A DNA stretch of 64,000 bases, taken from the NCBI RefSeq assembly GCF_011751885.2, contig NZ_CP061771.1, positions 2,418,001 to 2,482,000 on the forward strand, in the 5' to 3' direction. Position 1 is the first letter of the stretch, and each line of letters begins with the position of its first letter. The DNA comes from Salinibacterium sp. ZJ450. Lineage in GTDB: Bacteria; Actinomycetota; Actinomycetes; Actinomycetales; Microbacteriaceae. Both the position numbers and the translations under genes were made by a program. Below are positions 52,207 through 61,172 of this stretch, in pieces. The notes beneath the pieces were generated by a model, which was given only the letters and a program-made list of their open reading frames with translations, did not search any database and had not been told where the DNA came from.

Positions 52207-53052
52207 ATGAATGACACCCCTCCACCTAACCCAGCCCAGACAGTTCAGCCGTTGCCGGCCAACACGATCCACCTCGGCGATTGCCTGCACCTCCTCCCGG
52301 CGATCCCCGACGAGTCCGTCGACATGATCCTGTGCGACCTGCCTTACGGCACCACCAAGAACCCATGGGACTCGGTGATCGACCTGGAACAGCTGTGGAT
52401 CCAGTACAAGCGCATCGCCAAGCCACATGCAGCGATAGTACTGACCGGCCAAATGCCGTTCACCGCCGCGCTGGTGATGTCGCAGCCCCTCATGTTCCGT
52501 CACCACTGGGTGTGGGAGAAGACGGCGGCCACCGGACATTTGAATGCGAAGCACGCCCCGATGAAAGCACACGAGGACGTGCTGGTGTTCTCCCGGAAAC
52601 AACAGACGTATAACCCGCAGAAGACGATCGGTCACCCGATGAAGAGCAACGGAGAGGCCGCCTCCCGCCGTGCGAACCTCTCCACCAATTACGGCGAGCA
52701 GAAGCACACGGAGTACGCCAGCACCGAGCGGTACCCGCGGAGCGTTCAGACCTTCGCCTCCGACAAGCAAACCTCGAAGCTGCACCCGACCCAGAAGCCT
52801 CTCGCCCTGTTCGAGTACCTCGTTCGCACGTACTCTAACGAGGGCGACCTCGTGCTCGACAACGCCATCGGCTCCGGCACCACCGCGGTAGCTGCACGCA
52901 ACAACGGCCGGCACTTCATCGGCATGGAAAAGCAGCAGGAATACCACGCCGTCGCCGTGGCGCGTCTGGACGCACTCGCCGCGTTGGACCGACTGAACCC
53001 ACCGGGCGGGTGGCGCTTGCCGATCCCTCCGCTGAGCGATCATCTGGGGTAG
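52207..53052 (+). CDS. DNA methyltransferase (N4/N6, beta type)
   Basis: 281 residues. Catalytic motif IV is DLPYG at 44-48, followed by the target-recognition region, then the SAM-binding motif I DNAIGSGTTAVAA at about 218-230; this order (IV before I) is the beta class. HPTQKPLALFEYLVRTYS precedes motif I. It methylates adenine N6 or cytosine N4 in an unknown sequence. No matching restriction enzyme is adjacent except possibly the HNH protein, so it may be an orphan protecting the element. Confidence 0.92.
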   Translation: MNDTPPPNPAQTVQPLPANTIHLGDCLHLLPAIPDESVDMILCDLPYGTTKNPWDSVIDLEQLWIQYKRIAKPHAAIVLTGQMPFTAALVMSQPLMFRHHWVWEKTAATGHLNAKHAPMKAHEDVLVFSRKQQTYNPQKTIGHPMKSNGEAASRRANLSTNYGEQKHTEYASTERYPRSVQTFASDKQTSKLHPTQKPLALFEYLVRTYSNEGDLVLDNAIGSGTTAVAARNNGRHFIGMEKQQEYHAVAVARLDALAALDRLNPPGGWRLPIPPLSDHLG

Positions 53053-53305
53053 GTCCGCCCGAGCCTTCCGCGGAGTTTAGGACTCCAAAGCGGCCTTCAC
53101 ACGCATCTCGGCAACGTCAGTGGTGCACTCGGCATACCCTTTGCATTCCACCAAAGTTCAAAGGCACGATTGAGTGCGGGGTCAACGACCGCAAGGGCAT
53201 GCGCGCCGTCCTCGTCGGTGTGGTCATGCCCGGCGCGGAACCGGTTAATTGGTGGACGAGGCGCCACTATGAGCTATGCGCCGGCCCTTCTGGGAGCATT
53301 GCATC

Positions 53306-53869
53306 ATGGGCAAGGATGAAGACGCGCAGCTCGATGCGGTACTGATCGGCGGCCGCGAACAACGGCCTATCGTCATCGTCGACCATGACAGCGACTGGGC
53401 AGAGCACTACGGGATTCTTGCCGACCGAATCGCAGCAGCGTTAGGCCCGGCGGCCTTGTACATAGAACACATCGGATCCACAGCGGTACCCGGACTGCCC
53501 GCAAAACCGATCATCGACATTCTGTTGATTGTGAATGACGTGGAGAACGACGGCACGTACGTGCCTGCGCTGGAGGCGGCTGGGTTCCAGCTCAGGGTCC
53601 GAGAGTCGGGACACCGCATGTTGAGGACACCAGGACGCGATACGCATATTCACGTCCTCGCCCCCGGTGCAGGCGAAATTGACGACTACCTCGATCTACG
53701 CGACTGGTTACGGGTCAGCACAGAAGACCGGACCTTGTACGCATCCACGAAGCGGCAACTGGCCGACAGACAATGGAGCGACGCGAATTACTACGCGGAA
53801 GCCAAGACCGAAGTAGTGCAGCAGATACTCGCTCACGCCCGCGTCTGGCGCGAATGCAAGAGCCCCTGA
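53306..53869 (+). CDS. GrpB/UPF0157 family protein
   Basis: 187 residues of the GrpB (UPF0157) nucleotidyltransferase-like family: HIGSTAVPGLPAKPIIDILL is its hallmark, with DWAEHYGILADRIAAALGP before it and HIHVLAPGAGEID, YASTKRQLADR later. The fold is that of nucleotidyltransferases (GS with D-I-L), but the reaction is unknown. The ATG at 53306 gives the usual N-terminus. It is the first gene before the region with the repeated intergenic motif. Confidence 0.88.
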   Translation: MGKDEDAQLDAVLIGGREQRPIVIVDHDSDWAEHYGILADRIAAALGPAALYIEHIGSTAVPGLPAKPIIDILLIVNDVENDGTYVPALEAAGFQLRVRESGHRMLRTPGRDTHIHVLAPGAGEIDDYLDLRDWLRVSTEDRTLYASTKRQLADRQWSDANYYAEAKTEVVQQILAHARVWRECKSP

Positions 53870-53910
53870 CCCGCTGTCAACTGAGCATGCCGATGCCGTC
53901 CGGAAGCCAG

Positions 53911-53926
53911 ACGCTCAACGGGCACG
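53911..53926 (+). repeat. Cassette-like motif, site A
   Basis: ACGCTCAACGGGCACG, 41 bases after the GrpB stop. The first of nine related sites, all in the same orientation; see findings. A weaker match (GGACTCCAAAGCGGCC, about 53,084-53,099) might be an earlier, degenerate site. Confidence 0.55.
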
Positions 53927-54015
53927 CAATATGGTTTCGACCGGGCCTCGCGTCACTTCTGATATGTAACCGGTTGCCGACACTTCTTGGAACAATCCGC
54001 AGTACCTTGTTGCAC

Positions 54016-54459
54016 ATGACACCGGACAATCCCACGTACGTCGCGGCCCACGCACGGGCGGAGCTGCCGACGCCTGGACCCCCGAAGAGGAGCAAAGCAT
54101 TCGACCTCGCCGCGGTTCTCGTCCTCGTGATTGGGACGATACTGTTCGCCTTCCCCGGAACGATCGTCGGGCTGGTCATGCTTTGGATCTCGAGGTCATG
54201 GACGCGGTGGGAGAAGGTAGTCGCCACCGCGCTGGCGCCCGCGGTGGCCGTGGGCGCGGGAATAGTGGTGGTTCTGACCAGAAACGCCACACCGCAGCCT
54301 TTCATCGAAGTTCACGACCCAGTCCTCCCTCTGGCCTATGACGTGTACTGGTCGGCAATGCCTGCGCTCAGCATCGCCTACGCCCTCATGGGCTGTTTCT
54401 GCTGGTTCGAGCCCACAGGCGGTGATACTTCTCGCGTTTGGGTGGTGAGCACGAACTGA
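54016..54459 (+). CDS. Small membrane protein
   Basis: 147 residues with about three membrane helices (FDLAAVLVLVIGTILFAFPG, then VVATALAPAVAVGAGIVVVL, and MPALSIAYALMGCFCWF). A Pro-rich cytosolic start precedes helix 1. No family recognised. It is the single gene between motif sites A and B. Confidence 0.6.
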   Translation: MTPDNPTYVAAHARAELPTPGPPKRSKAFDLAAVLVLVIGTILFAFPGTIVGLVMLWISRSWTRWEKVVATALAPAVAVGAGIVVVLTRNATPQPFIEVHDPVLPLAYDVYWSAMPALSIAYALMGCFCWFEPTGGDTSRVWVVSTN

Positions 54460-54553
54460 TCGAGCGCCGCAACTATGCGTGTGCACCGCGAAGGCCTGAA
54501 AGTAGCAGGCCCACCGCGGTCCGGCCCTGTGGGGGGTCTATGCGTGCCCGACT

Positions 54554-54570
54554 CGGACCATTAACGGGCG
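54554..54570 (+). repeat. Cassette-like motif, site B
   Basis: CGGACCATTAACGGGCG, 94 bases after the preceding stop and about 98 bases before the next gene. GCCCG just upstream can pair with CGGGC in the motif (14-base spacer). Confidence 0.5.
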
Positions 54571-54667
54571 GAGCTCTCGCCCAGACTGGTCGACTTCTGC
54601 AAGGCGCTAATGCGGTTTCGTCTGCGGACGCCGCCCAAGCAACTGGACCCTGCTAGCGTCACCGAAT

Positions 54668-55063
54668 ATGGGACTCTCAAGAGCGCGTCGCCGCTTCTTC
54701 ATCGGGATGGCTGCGATCGTTGCCGGAGCACTCGCTCTGATGTATCTCGCAGGATTCGGGTGGCTCTCCGTGGGTGCGACCGAGGGAGATGTGCCGTCAG
54801 CCTCCTCGATACCCCTGTCCGCTGGAAGCGAGATCGTCGATGAAGACACGGAATGTGCTTCGGGCGGATGCTGGACGACCTTCGAAATTAAGCCACCAGA
54901 GGGCATGACACCGCAAGAACTCGCCACAGAACTCGGTGCGACTCCCCAGGCAAGCGTCCCAGGCACATTCTTCAATCCGCGAACCGTATGGCTCTGGGCT
55001 GAGCCACAAGGGAGCGTACTTCTCGTCAGGGCCGACTACTGGTCATCGGAGTGGGTGCCCTAA
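54668..55063 (+). CDS. Membrane-anchored extracytoplasmic protein
   Basis: 131 residues: a basic start, one membrane helix (FFIGMAAIVAGALALMYLAG) and an outer domain with two Cys residues (EDTECASGGCWTTFEIKPP) likely to form a disulfide. No family recognised. TAGCGT at 54654-54659 lies eight bases before the ATG. Single gene between sites B and C. Confidence 0.6.
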   Translation: MGLSRARRRFFIGMAAIVAGALALMYLAGFGWLSVGATEGDVPSASSIPLSAGSEIVDEDTECASGGCWTTFEIKPPEGMTPQELATELGATPQASVPGTFFNPRTVWLWAEPQGSVLLVRADYWSSEWVP

Positions 55064-55064
55064 T

Positions 55065-55083
55065 CCGGACCCTGAACGGGCGC
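55065..55083 (+). repeat. Cassette-like motif, site C
   Basis: CCGGACCCTGAACGGGCGC, directly after the stop of the preceding gene. One of three copies with the exact core ACCCTGAACGGGC. Confidence 0.6.
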
Positions 55084-55214
55084 AATCGGCGTGCAGTGCT
55101 CGCAGCTGGCCGCCGCACGATGGTTATAGGAGTGGTGCCCGCCGCTAGTTGGGACAGTAGGCGGAAACCCCGTGTACCCGACCGCCAGAGGCCCCGGTGC
55201 GTTAGCCTTCCCGT

Positions 55215-55658
55215 ATGCGAATTGTGCTCGGATTCATGGTCCTGGTTCTGCTCACCGGATGTGCAGCCACACCGGAGCCGCGGGTTGCGGCCCCAGTCGA
55301 AACACCGGCGGCAGAAACGCCCAAGCCGGAATGCACTGAAATCTCGGCCGCCACTCTCGCCGCGGTGGATGCCTCCGTTACCGCCAAGGGCGAAGGGAAC
55401 TCCGTCCCCGACGCGGTCGCCCGCATCGACGAGGAGTCAGGGAAATGGTTCATCGTGGGCCCGTACGCGGGACCTGCGGATACGGGCACCGAAGGCGCAC
55501 CACTTGGTATCTGGGCAACGGATGGCGACGTCACCGATCCCGGCTTCGACGCCGACCTGGTGTCACCCGTCAGAGGATGGTCAACAGCGCCGTATGCTGC
55601 TGAACTCGACTTCGGCATGGATGGACACCCAGCCCTCGGCTGCTGGCCAAGACGGTAA
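55215..55658 (+). CDS. Small lipoprotein
   Basis: 147 residues with a lipoprotein signal (MRIVLGFMVLVLLTGC, lipobox LTGC). The mature part is Ala/Pro/Glu-rich, then a small domain with GKWFIVGPYAGPADTG and LGIWATDGDV. Extracellular, membrane-anchored; function unknown. TAGCCT at 55203-55208 is six bases before the ATG. Confidence 0.65.
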   Translation: MRIVLGFMVLVLLTGCAATPEPRVAAPVETPAAETPKPECTEISAATLAAVDASVTAKGEGNSVPDAVARIDEESGKWFIVGPYAGPADTGTEGAPLGIWATDGDVTDPGFDADLVSPVRGWSTAPYAAELDFGMDGHPALGCWPRR

Positions 55659-55744
55659 CGCCCGAAGCGAGGTCAACGACGGATTGAGCCAGTGCCGCGC
55701 ATAGTCACAATGAGCACCACCGCCAGCTCGCCGAAGGGCCCACG

Positions 55745-56365
55745 ATGACCGAAGAACCTGAGCCCGGCACTGGTACACCATCCCCTGCCGGACTGCTTGC
55801 TGACGGCGAGGACGGCGCACAAAACATCGAACGAACTTGGTGGGAACCCGTCTGGATCCGGACCCTACTCGGTCTGGCCCTCGTCCCGGCTTGGGCATAC
55901 GCCATCCACTGGTTAGCGCCCCTGACTACGATCGCCGTGCACAGGGATGCCGATATCGGGGGGATTGTGGCATGGGGTGTGATCGCAGCCATTGGCTTCG
56001 CCCTCCTAGGTTTGGCCACCACCGCCCTGTCGCCCACTCATAAGCCAGCCCTTCCCGGATGGAGTCTGGCGTTGCTCGGACTCCTGGCGCTCGGAATGCT
56101 CACACTCCAGGTCTTGCTCGCCACAACGTCGCTCGAAGACACCCCGATAGGCGCGGAGGCAGCCGCTTCGGTAACCGACTGGCTCCGCGGGCATGCGCCA
56201 CACATTTACATTCCTGTGACGCTTGCAATCGTTGTGAGCGCGTTCGCCCAGCGCGTGATGCAATCGCGAGCGCGATTCTGGTCGTGGATAGGGATCACGT
56301 TAGGAGCTGCCCCGTTCATCGTCGTTGCTGGAAAGATGATTCTCCTGTCACCGGTGTCGAACTAG
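55745..56365 (+). CDS. Polytopic membrane protein
   Basis: 206 residues with about five membrane helices (LLGLALVPAWAYAIHWLAPL, VIAAIGFALLGLATTALS, SLALLGLLALGMLTLQVLLA and two more). No family recognised. The start follows a short AAGGG. Second gene between sites C and D. The spacer from here to 56,731 contains only site D. Confidence 0.6.
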   Translation: MTEEPEPGTGTPSPAGLLADGEDGAQNIERTWWEPVWIRTLLGLALVPAWAYAIHWLAPLTTIAVHRDADIGGIVAWGVIAAIGFALLGLATTALSPTHKPALPGWSLALLGLLALGMLTLQVLLATTSLEDTPIGAEAAASVTDWLRGHAPHIYIPVTLAIVVSAFAQRVMQSRARFWSWIGITLGAAPFIVVAGKMILLSPVSN

Positions 56366-56410
56366 CCTCAGCGCTGTCCACAGTCCGACGCGTGGCAGGC
56401 TTCTCGCAAA

Positions 56411-56429
56411 CCCGACCATGAACGGGCGC
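56411..56429 (+). repeat. Cassette-like motif, site D
   Basis: CCCGACCATGAACGGGCGC, 45 bases after the preceding stop. A downstream CCCGTTC (near 56,457) can pair with GAACGGG in the motif. Confidence 0.5.
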
Positions 56430-56731
56430 AGAACGACGAAGCCAAGTTTGCTCACCCGTTCGAACACCGCTGGGTGCCACCTTGTCGGGACGGTCCCACA
56501 ACATTCGGGTCCCATCCGGAACTAGCGATGCGATACGCCGAAACGTCCCGGCCGGAACGCGGGATCACCGCCGAAAACCATTTCCACTGTCGTGCCCACG
56601 GATCGGCCACTGACCACGGTCACGATTGTGCAGGTCCGTGCGCGACGGCATCCGCGGTCAAGGCCGCCCAGTCCAGCTGGTTGTCATCCAGCTGCGGCAT
56701 CCCGGACCCAGAGAACTGGCGAAGGGGTTGG

Positions 56732-57223
56732 TCAAGCCGAAGGAGCGTCGCGCGGGTCTCGGTACGGAAGCTGCCGATTTCGATGATTCATTGCCGCGCC
56801 ATACAGCAGCGCGGGCAGCGATGCGAAGCCAACCAGACCCAAAACAATGACGAACTGCGATCCGTCCACGAACATGAGCAGCCGGGCGAGAACCAGAAGC
56901 GAGATCGACAACACCCAAGGAACGACCATGAACACGAGGCCCTCGAGTTCGCGCGTGTACTTATAGCCTCGCCTCGCATCGTCTAGTGCGTAAGCCAACA
57001 TGATCATGGCCGGCCAGAACGCCACAAATACGAGAAGAGACAACATCACCCACTCGAAGATGGTCACTGCGTGAGCAAACAACGACCAGGCCAAGCCCCC
57101 AAGGACCAGCAGAAACGGGGCCAACCCAATCCAGAAACGGTGGTCGTAGCGCGGTCTCCGGAGAACGTCCGGCCTTTCAGAGGACACCACCAGCCCCCAA
57201 TCAAAGAATCGCACTGACACCAT
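56732..57223 (-). CDS. Membrane protein
   Basis: 163 residues with four membrane helices (FWIGLAPFLLVLGGLAWSLF, FEWVMLSLLVFVAFWPAMIM, MVVPWVLSISLLVLARLLMF, FVIVLGLVGFASLPALLYGA). No family recognised. It is one of the few minus-strand genes among the motif-bounded segments, between sites D and E. The ATG at 57223 is preferred to a GTG lying inside site E. Confidence 0.6.
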   Translation of the reverse strand: MVSVRFFDWGLVVSSERPDVLRRPRYDHRFWIGLAPFLLVLGGLAWSLFAHAVTIFEWVMLSLLVFVAFWPAMIMLAYALDDARRGYKYTRELEGLVFMVVPWVLSISLLVLARLLMFVDGSQFVIVLGLVGFASLPALLYGAAMNHRNRQLPYRDPRDAPSA

Positions 57224-57618
57224 TGTGCCCCGAATCCGCGCATCGAAGGCCAATGGATCCGGCGTTCCGATTTTGGGACCCTGAACGGGCACTATTCAAC
57301 GGTGGAGGCAGGCTGATCTCAGCGCTTGTGGATCTCCAGTACCTACGCCGACATCGGTGACCCTTGGCAGGATTCAATTTGAATCAGGGGAAGAGGATGA
57401 TCCCGCAGCTAACTTCTCCGTGCGGGGCTCACGCCGGATGCAGGTACGGCTAATGTTCGCCACTCTTCGAACTTGCTTCGCGGCGTCGCCCCCGATGTGC
57501 AAATTCTCCGGGCGTTCCAGCCCACTGTGGCGCGATGTGGCGTGCTTTCCCGAGACTATGCGTGCGCCGGGTCAGCGATTGGCCGGCCCGGCGCACCACA
57601 TTTTGTCTGCCTGGACGG
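57224..57618. other. Spacer containing site E
   Basis: About 400 bases. Apart from motif site E I see no gene; short plus-strand frames here look like decayed or non-coding DNA. Confidence 0.4.
57275..57292 (+). repeat. Cassette-like motif, site E
   Basis: GGGACCCTGAACGGGCAC; 15 bases (ACCCTGAACGGGCAC included) identical to site H. Confidence 0.6.
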
Positions 57619-58188
57619 CTACGGACGGACGGCGACCAGACGTCCGTTAGCCTCGCCGCGCTCGAAACGCTGGATCGAGTCATAGATGTCGTCGAAACCA
57701 ACGATCTCGACGTGGGATGACACGGTTCCTGCGGCGATTAGGTCCAGCACCTCCGCGCAGTCCTCATTGGTGCCGCCGTTCGAGCCGATGTAGCTCAGCT
57801 GCTTGAGGATCATCGTTGTCGTGGAGATGTTCGTGCGCTCGGTTCCCATTCCGACCTGCACGACGGTGCCGCGGAATCCGACGGTCTCGATCGCGTCGTC
57901 GGTCGTGGTGTCGAATCCCGCGTAGTCCACGATCACGTCAAGTTCTTTGTCGGCGAACTCGCGGATGTTCTCGGCAACCGCAGCGGCTCCCAGTCCAGTG
58001 ACCCGCTCCCAAGCGCCTCGGTTCACTTCGGCCACGTAGACCTCAGCACCGAGCGCCTTTACGAACTGGATTGCTAGGCTGCCGAGCCCGCCGGCGCCGA
58101 TGATGCCCAGTTTGGTTCCCACCTTCACGCCGCCGACCTTCAGCGCGTGGTATGACGTCATGCCGGCGTCGGTTGCGGGCGCGGCCTG
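57619..58188 (-). pseudogene. Alcohol dehydrogenase, C-terminal half only
   Basis: About 188 residues of an MDR alcohol dehydrogenase: TSYHALKVGGVKVGTKLGII, GAGGLGSLAIQFVKALGAEV (NAD-binding) and the end YDSIQRFERGEANGRLVAVR. The N-terminal half, with the zinc-binding catalytic residues, is missing. The frame hits a stop at 58,191, exactly where the sigma-factor sequence on the opposite strand begins to make sense. It is a truncated gene, left by an insertion or recombination. Confidence 0.75.
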
Positions 58189-58709
58189 TTAAGAGTGATC
58201 GCCTGTTCCGGGCAGCGTTGCGCGCCGCCCCTTCAGCAGTCGATGCCGAGGATGCGGTTGCTGCCGCATTTCTTGAGCTCTGGCGACGACGGAGTCAGGT
58301 TCACCTGGTCGACGGTTCGGTGCTGCCGTGGCTGCTGACGACTACACACAACATCACGAGGAATCTGGTGCGGCATCAGCGTCGGTACCGGGCATTTCTT
58401 CGTAGGCTTCCCGCCGACAGTGCGGCGCGCTCGGCCGAGGAGATCACAGTTGAGGCGGCCGACGTGCTCATGCATCAGCAGCAGCTCGCGGCCGTGCTCG
58501 CTCGGCTGCCGGCGGCCGACGCGGCGATTCTGACGTTAGTCGGACTCGACGAGCTCAGCCCATCGGAGGCGGCTCAAGCCCTAGGAATCTCCGCGGAGGC
58601 GGCCCGGCAGCGCCTGTCACGAGCTCGACGGCGGGCTCGTGAGGCCGGCGTACACATTACGGACGCGATTGGCGAACCCAGTGCTTTATGGGGAGGAGAA
58701 GTCCGATGA
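58152..58709 (+). pseudogene. ECF-type sigma factor, N-terminally truncated
   Basis: Recognisable sigma sequence begins at SDRLFRAALRAAP near 58,195 (late region 2.1), continues with DAEDAVAAAFLELWRR, ITRNLVRHQRRYRAFLRRLP, and region 4 LDELSPSEAAQALGISAEAA. The usual first 25-30 residues are absent; the frame runs instead into antisense of the dehydrogenase. It may still be translated from 58152, but would lack part of region 2. Its stop overlaps the start of the membrane-protein gene (ATGA), the usual sigma/partner arrangement. Confidence 0.6.
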
Positions 58710-59557
58710 ATGTCCCGAAGTTTGACGAACACCGATCTAAAGCAATCCGTACGGGCTTGATACAGATCGCTGAGACCTCCGCACGTCCCCTTCTTCGGAA
58801 GCGGCGACCGTGGATCGGAGTGGGGGCGATCGCGCTAGCGAGCGCTCTTACCGGCGGTGCCGTCTCCGCGGCCGTGACGGTAACCCTCAACCCGCCACCC
58901 CGCATCGCGAATCCGGATGGGTCTGTGGCCGAAGGGAATCCTGGCGTGCCAGCTCCGGCTGGCGCACAGCCGGGCTCTCCAATCATTGCCCTACTCGGCC
59001 AAACCAGCAGCCAGAACGTCACTGCAACCTCAGAAATCCCCTTGAGCGTCCCTCCACAAGCGACTCACGTCCGCGTGACCATCACGTGTGTGGCGCCGGG
59101 GGCTATCCGGTGGGGCTTTGATCGCAATGGAAACAATCCGAGCAGCTCGTGCTCCTCGGCCGACGCCCAGAAGCGAACGACTAGCTGGATGGACTTCCCG
59201 CTGACGGTAGACAGCACGTTGTACATCGCCGCCGCGCCCACAGTGGAGGCGATCGTTTCTACCCAGTTCGTCCACCAGATCGAGACGGCGTGGGGGGTGA
59301 ACGCCCGCGGACAAACATTCGGGGCATCGAAGCCGGGGTTTGGCGAACCTGATCTACTCGCAGTTGAGTCCGCTGAGGGCAACCCCGGCTATGTGAACGC
59401 CAGTGAGCTCGGGGAAGCGAACGGCATGAGCGAGTCGTTCGATTCGCCTGAGGACGCCCTTGAGTGGCAAGAGTCAACGAAGGGTCAGCGGATCAGCATC
59501 CCCATGTACGAATCCGATGGAATCACAGTGGTCGGGGAGATCATCCTTCAGCGTTAA
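58706..59557 (+). CDS. Membrane-anchored partner of the ECF sigma factor
   Basis: 283 residues. A cytosolic N-terminus of about 35 residues (FDEHRSKAIRTGLIQIAETS) precedes one membrane helix (IGVGAIALASALTGGAVSAA) and a large outer domain with a Cys pair (ITCVAPGAIRW, SSSCSSADAQ). The layout and overlap suggest an anti-sigma or sensor protein, though no zinc anti-sigma motif is present. GGAGGAG precedes the ATG. Confidence 0.6.
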   Translation: MNVPKFDEHRSKAIRTGLIQIAETSARPLLRKRRPWIGVGAIALASALTGGAVSAAVTVTLNPPPRIANPDGSVAEGNPGVPAPAGAQPGSPIIALLGQTSSQNVTATSEIPLSVPPQATHVRVTITCVAPGAIRWGFDRNGNNPSSSCSSADAQKRTTSWMDFPLTVDSTLYIAAAPTVEAIVSTQFVHQIETAWGVNARGQTFGASKPGFGEPDLLAVESAEGNPGYVNASELGEANGMSESFDSPEDALEWQESTKGQRISIPMYESDGITVVGEIILQR

Positions 59558-59584
59558 CGCCGAGGGCCTTGACTGATTCGTAAA

Positions 59585-59602
59585 CCGGACCTCCAGCGGG
59601 CG
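59585..59602 (+). repeat. Cassette-like motif, site F
   Basis: CCGGACCTCCAGCGGGCG, 27 bases after the preceding stop; the most diverged site of the set. Confidence 0.4.
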
Positions 59603-59778
59603 TGCGCCAGTCACGCATGAGCGCGCAGAGCGCTTGGAGCTTCGACCTGTCGCTGGAACCTTACGTCTATCAACTGGGTTCCTTCCAGCGGCAACCGTAT
59701 GGACGTTTTGCAGACATCCGGACACGTACGCAAGTAAGGACGCTACGCACGGTACCGTCAACAGGGCTGGAGGATGAC

Positions 59779-60381
59779 GTGGGCGATGACCTTGATTCAT
59801 GGCTGAGTCGAAGCGCACCGTCGGGGGCACCATACACGCGCAGAATCGCCGACGAAGTGGAAGCGCTGACTGCGGCGCACGCTGACTCCGGCCGACGGCG
59901 TCGACGTGAGTGGTTTCCGATGCACAGAGTGGCCGTCTTCACCACTGCGGCGGCCGTGTTGCTCACTGGTGGGACCGCGGCGGTTGCGGCACCGACTCTC
60001 ATCGCAATGTTCACCCCGGTCGTGGACCGTACCTCTACCCACGAATTCGGAGCCGCCGGAACGGAATTGTGCTCGATTGACTGGGGCATCGCGCCTCAGG
60101 CTGGCGTGTCAGCTGACGATCCGTCTGTCACGACGGCACGTGCTTACCTGCTGTCGCTCGACATCTCATCGGTCACCCCGGACCCGCGCTACACCGCTGG
60201 AGTTGCCAATGCACAGTTGCCAGACGGCCATCCCGGTGCGACCGGGACCGATGTTGTGAACGTCGCGCTCATGGCGACAGTCGCGGACATGGTACGCACC
60301 GAAGTAGGACGACACGGCCTGGATCCGGACGCCTACCTGCTTGAGACGTCTGCGGACTGCGTTGAGGACGCTAAACCGTGA
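59779..60381 (+). CDS. Membrane-anchored protein paired with ECF sigma factor
   Basis: 200 residues. GTG at 59779 follows GGAGG. The cytosolic start (DDLDSWLSRSAPSGAPYTRR, IADEVEALTAAHAD) precedes a membrane helix (VAVFTTAAAVLLTGGTAAVA) and an outer domain with two Cys residues (ELCSIDWG, SADCVEDAK). It resembles, in layout and in the GGTAAVAA end of the helix, the 58706 protein, but here it lies before its sigma factor. The end overlaps the sigma start (GTGA). Confidence 0.6.
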   Translation: MGDDLDSWLSRSAPSGAPYTRRIADEVEALTAAHADSGRRRRREWFPMHRVAVFTTAAAVLLTGGTAAVAAPTLIAMFTPVVDRTSTHEFGAAGTELCSIDWGIAPQAGVSADDPSVTTARAYLLSLDISSVTPDPRYTAGVANAQLPDGHPGATGTDVVNVALMATVADMVRTEVGRHGLDPDAYLLETSADCVEDAKP

Positions 60382-60938
60382 CGCGGCCCTCTCAACCGGC
60401 CGTCGCCACACGCCTCACGGAGTTGATTCTGAGCAACGCCCCCGACCTGTTGGCGTACTTCACCCGCAGAGTCACCCCGGTCGAGGATGCTGCGGACCTT
60501 CTGAGCGAGACCATGCTGGTCACTTGGAGACACATCCGTTCGCTTCCTGCCGACGACGAGCGCGCACGCATGTGGATGTTTGGGACAGCCCGCCGAGTGC
60601 TTGCCAATCATCGGCGAGGATCGAAGCGCAAGTCCGCCCTCGCCGACCGGTTACGTGACGAACTCGTCGTGAACGGACCAACATCGTCGGTGGCCGATGG
60701 CATTGCTGAAGAAGTACGTCAGGCTGTCAGTGACCTTCCACCCGTGCTGGGTGAAGTCGTGAGTTTGGTGCACTGGGAGGGATTCACGCTCGTGGAAGTA
60801 TCGCTGATTCTCGACACGTCGGCATCTACAGTCCGCAGCCGTTACGCCAAAGCCCGCCAGATCTTGCACTCTCGCCTGAGCGAGCGCAGTACAGGCGAAG
60901 TGGTGCCGACCACCGACCCCAGCCCCGCGTACTCGTAA
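60378..60938 (+). CDS. ECF-type RNA polymerase sigma factor
   Basis: 186 residues. Region 2 includes APDLLAYFTRRVTPVEDAAD, LLSETMLVTWRHIRSLPADD and MWMFGTARRVLANHRRGSKR. Region 4 includes LPPVLGEVVSLVHWEGFTLV, EVSLILDTSASTVRSRYAKA. It should guide transcription of a small regulon and be controlled by the membrane protein it overlaps. Confidence 0.85.
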   Translation: MTRPSQPAVATRLTELILSNAPDLLAYFTRRVTPVEDAADLLSETMLVTWRHIRSLPADDERARMWMFGTARRVLANHRRGSKRKSALADRLRDELVVNGPTSSVADGIAEEVRQAVSDLPPVLGEVVSLVHWEGFTLVEVSLILDTSASTVRSRYAKARQILHSRLSERSTGEVVPTTDPSPAYS

Positions 60939-61035
60939 TCAAGTGCGGGCGGTGTCCTCCTTTCCTGGTTCTCGGTCCTAGTCAGCGCGCACGCTCAGGA
61001 CACACCATGTGCCCCACCTTGATGGGCGTGCAGAA

Positions 61036-61053
61036 ACGGACGCTCAACGGGCA
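61036..61053 (+). repeat. Cassette-like motif, site G
   Basis: ACGGACGCTCAACGGGCA, 97 bases after the sigma-factor stop; core GACGCTCAACGGGCA is close to site A. Confidence 0.55.
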
Positions 61054-61172
61054 GTCAGAACAGCAAGCATCAAGGCGTGCACCCCGACGAGCGGCGCAAG
61101 ACCAGACATGGCACAGGTCCCATCTATCGGGGTGCTGGCGGCGAGCGTCAGAACCGGCAAGGCCACCGCTGC

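Noticed and set aside
43871-53052. Complete prophage
   Set aside because: Integrase, HNH, methyltransferase and sigma-like genes are present, but no capsid, portal, terminase or tail gene was recognised; an integrative element fits better.
57357-57720. Plus-strand genes in the spacer before the truncated dehydrogenase
   Set aside because: They have no ribosome-binding site or promoter-like box and are partly antisense to the dehydrogenase fragment.
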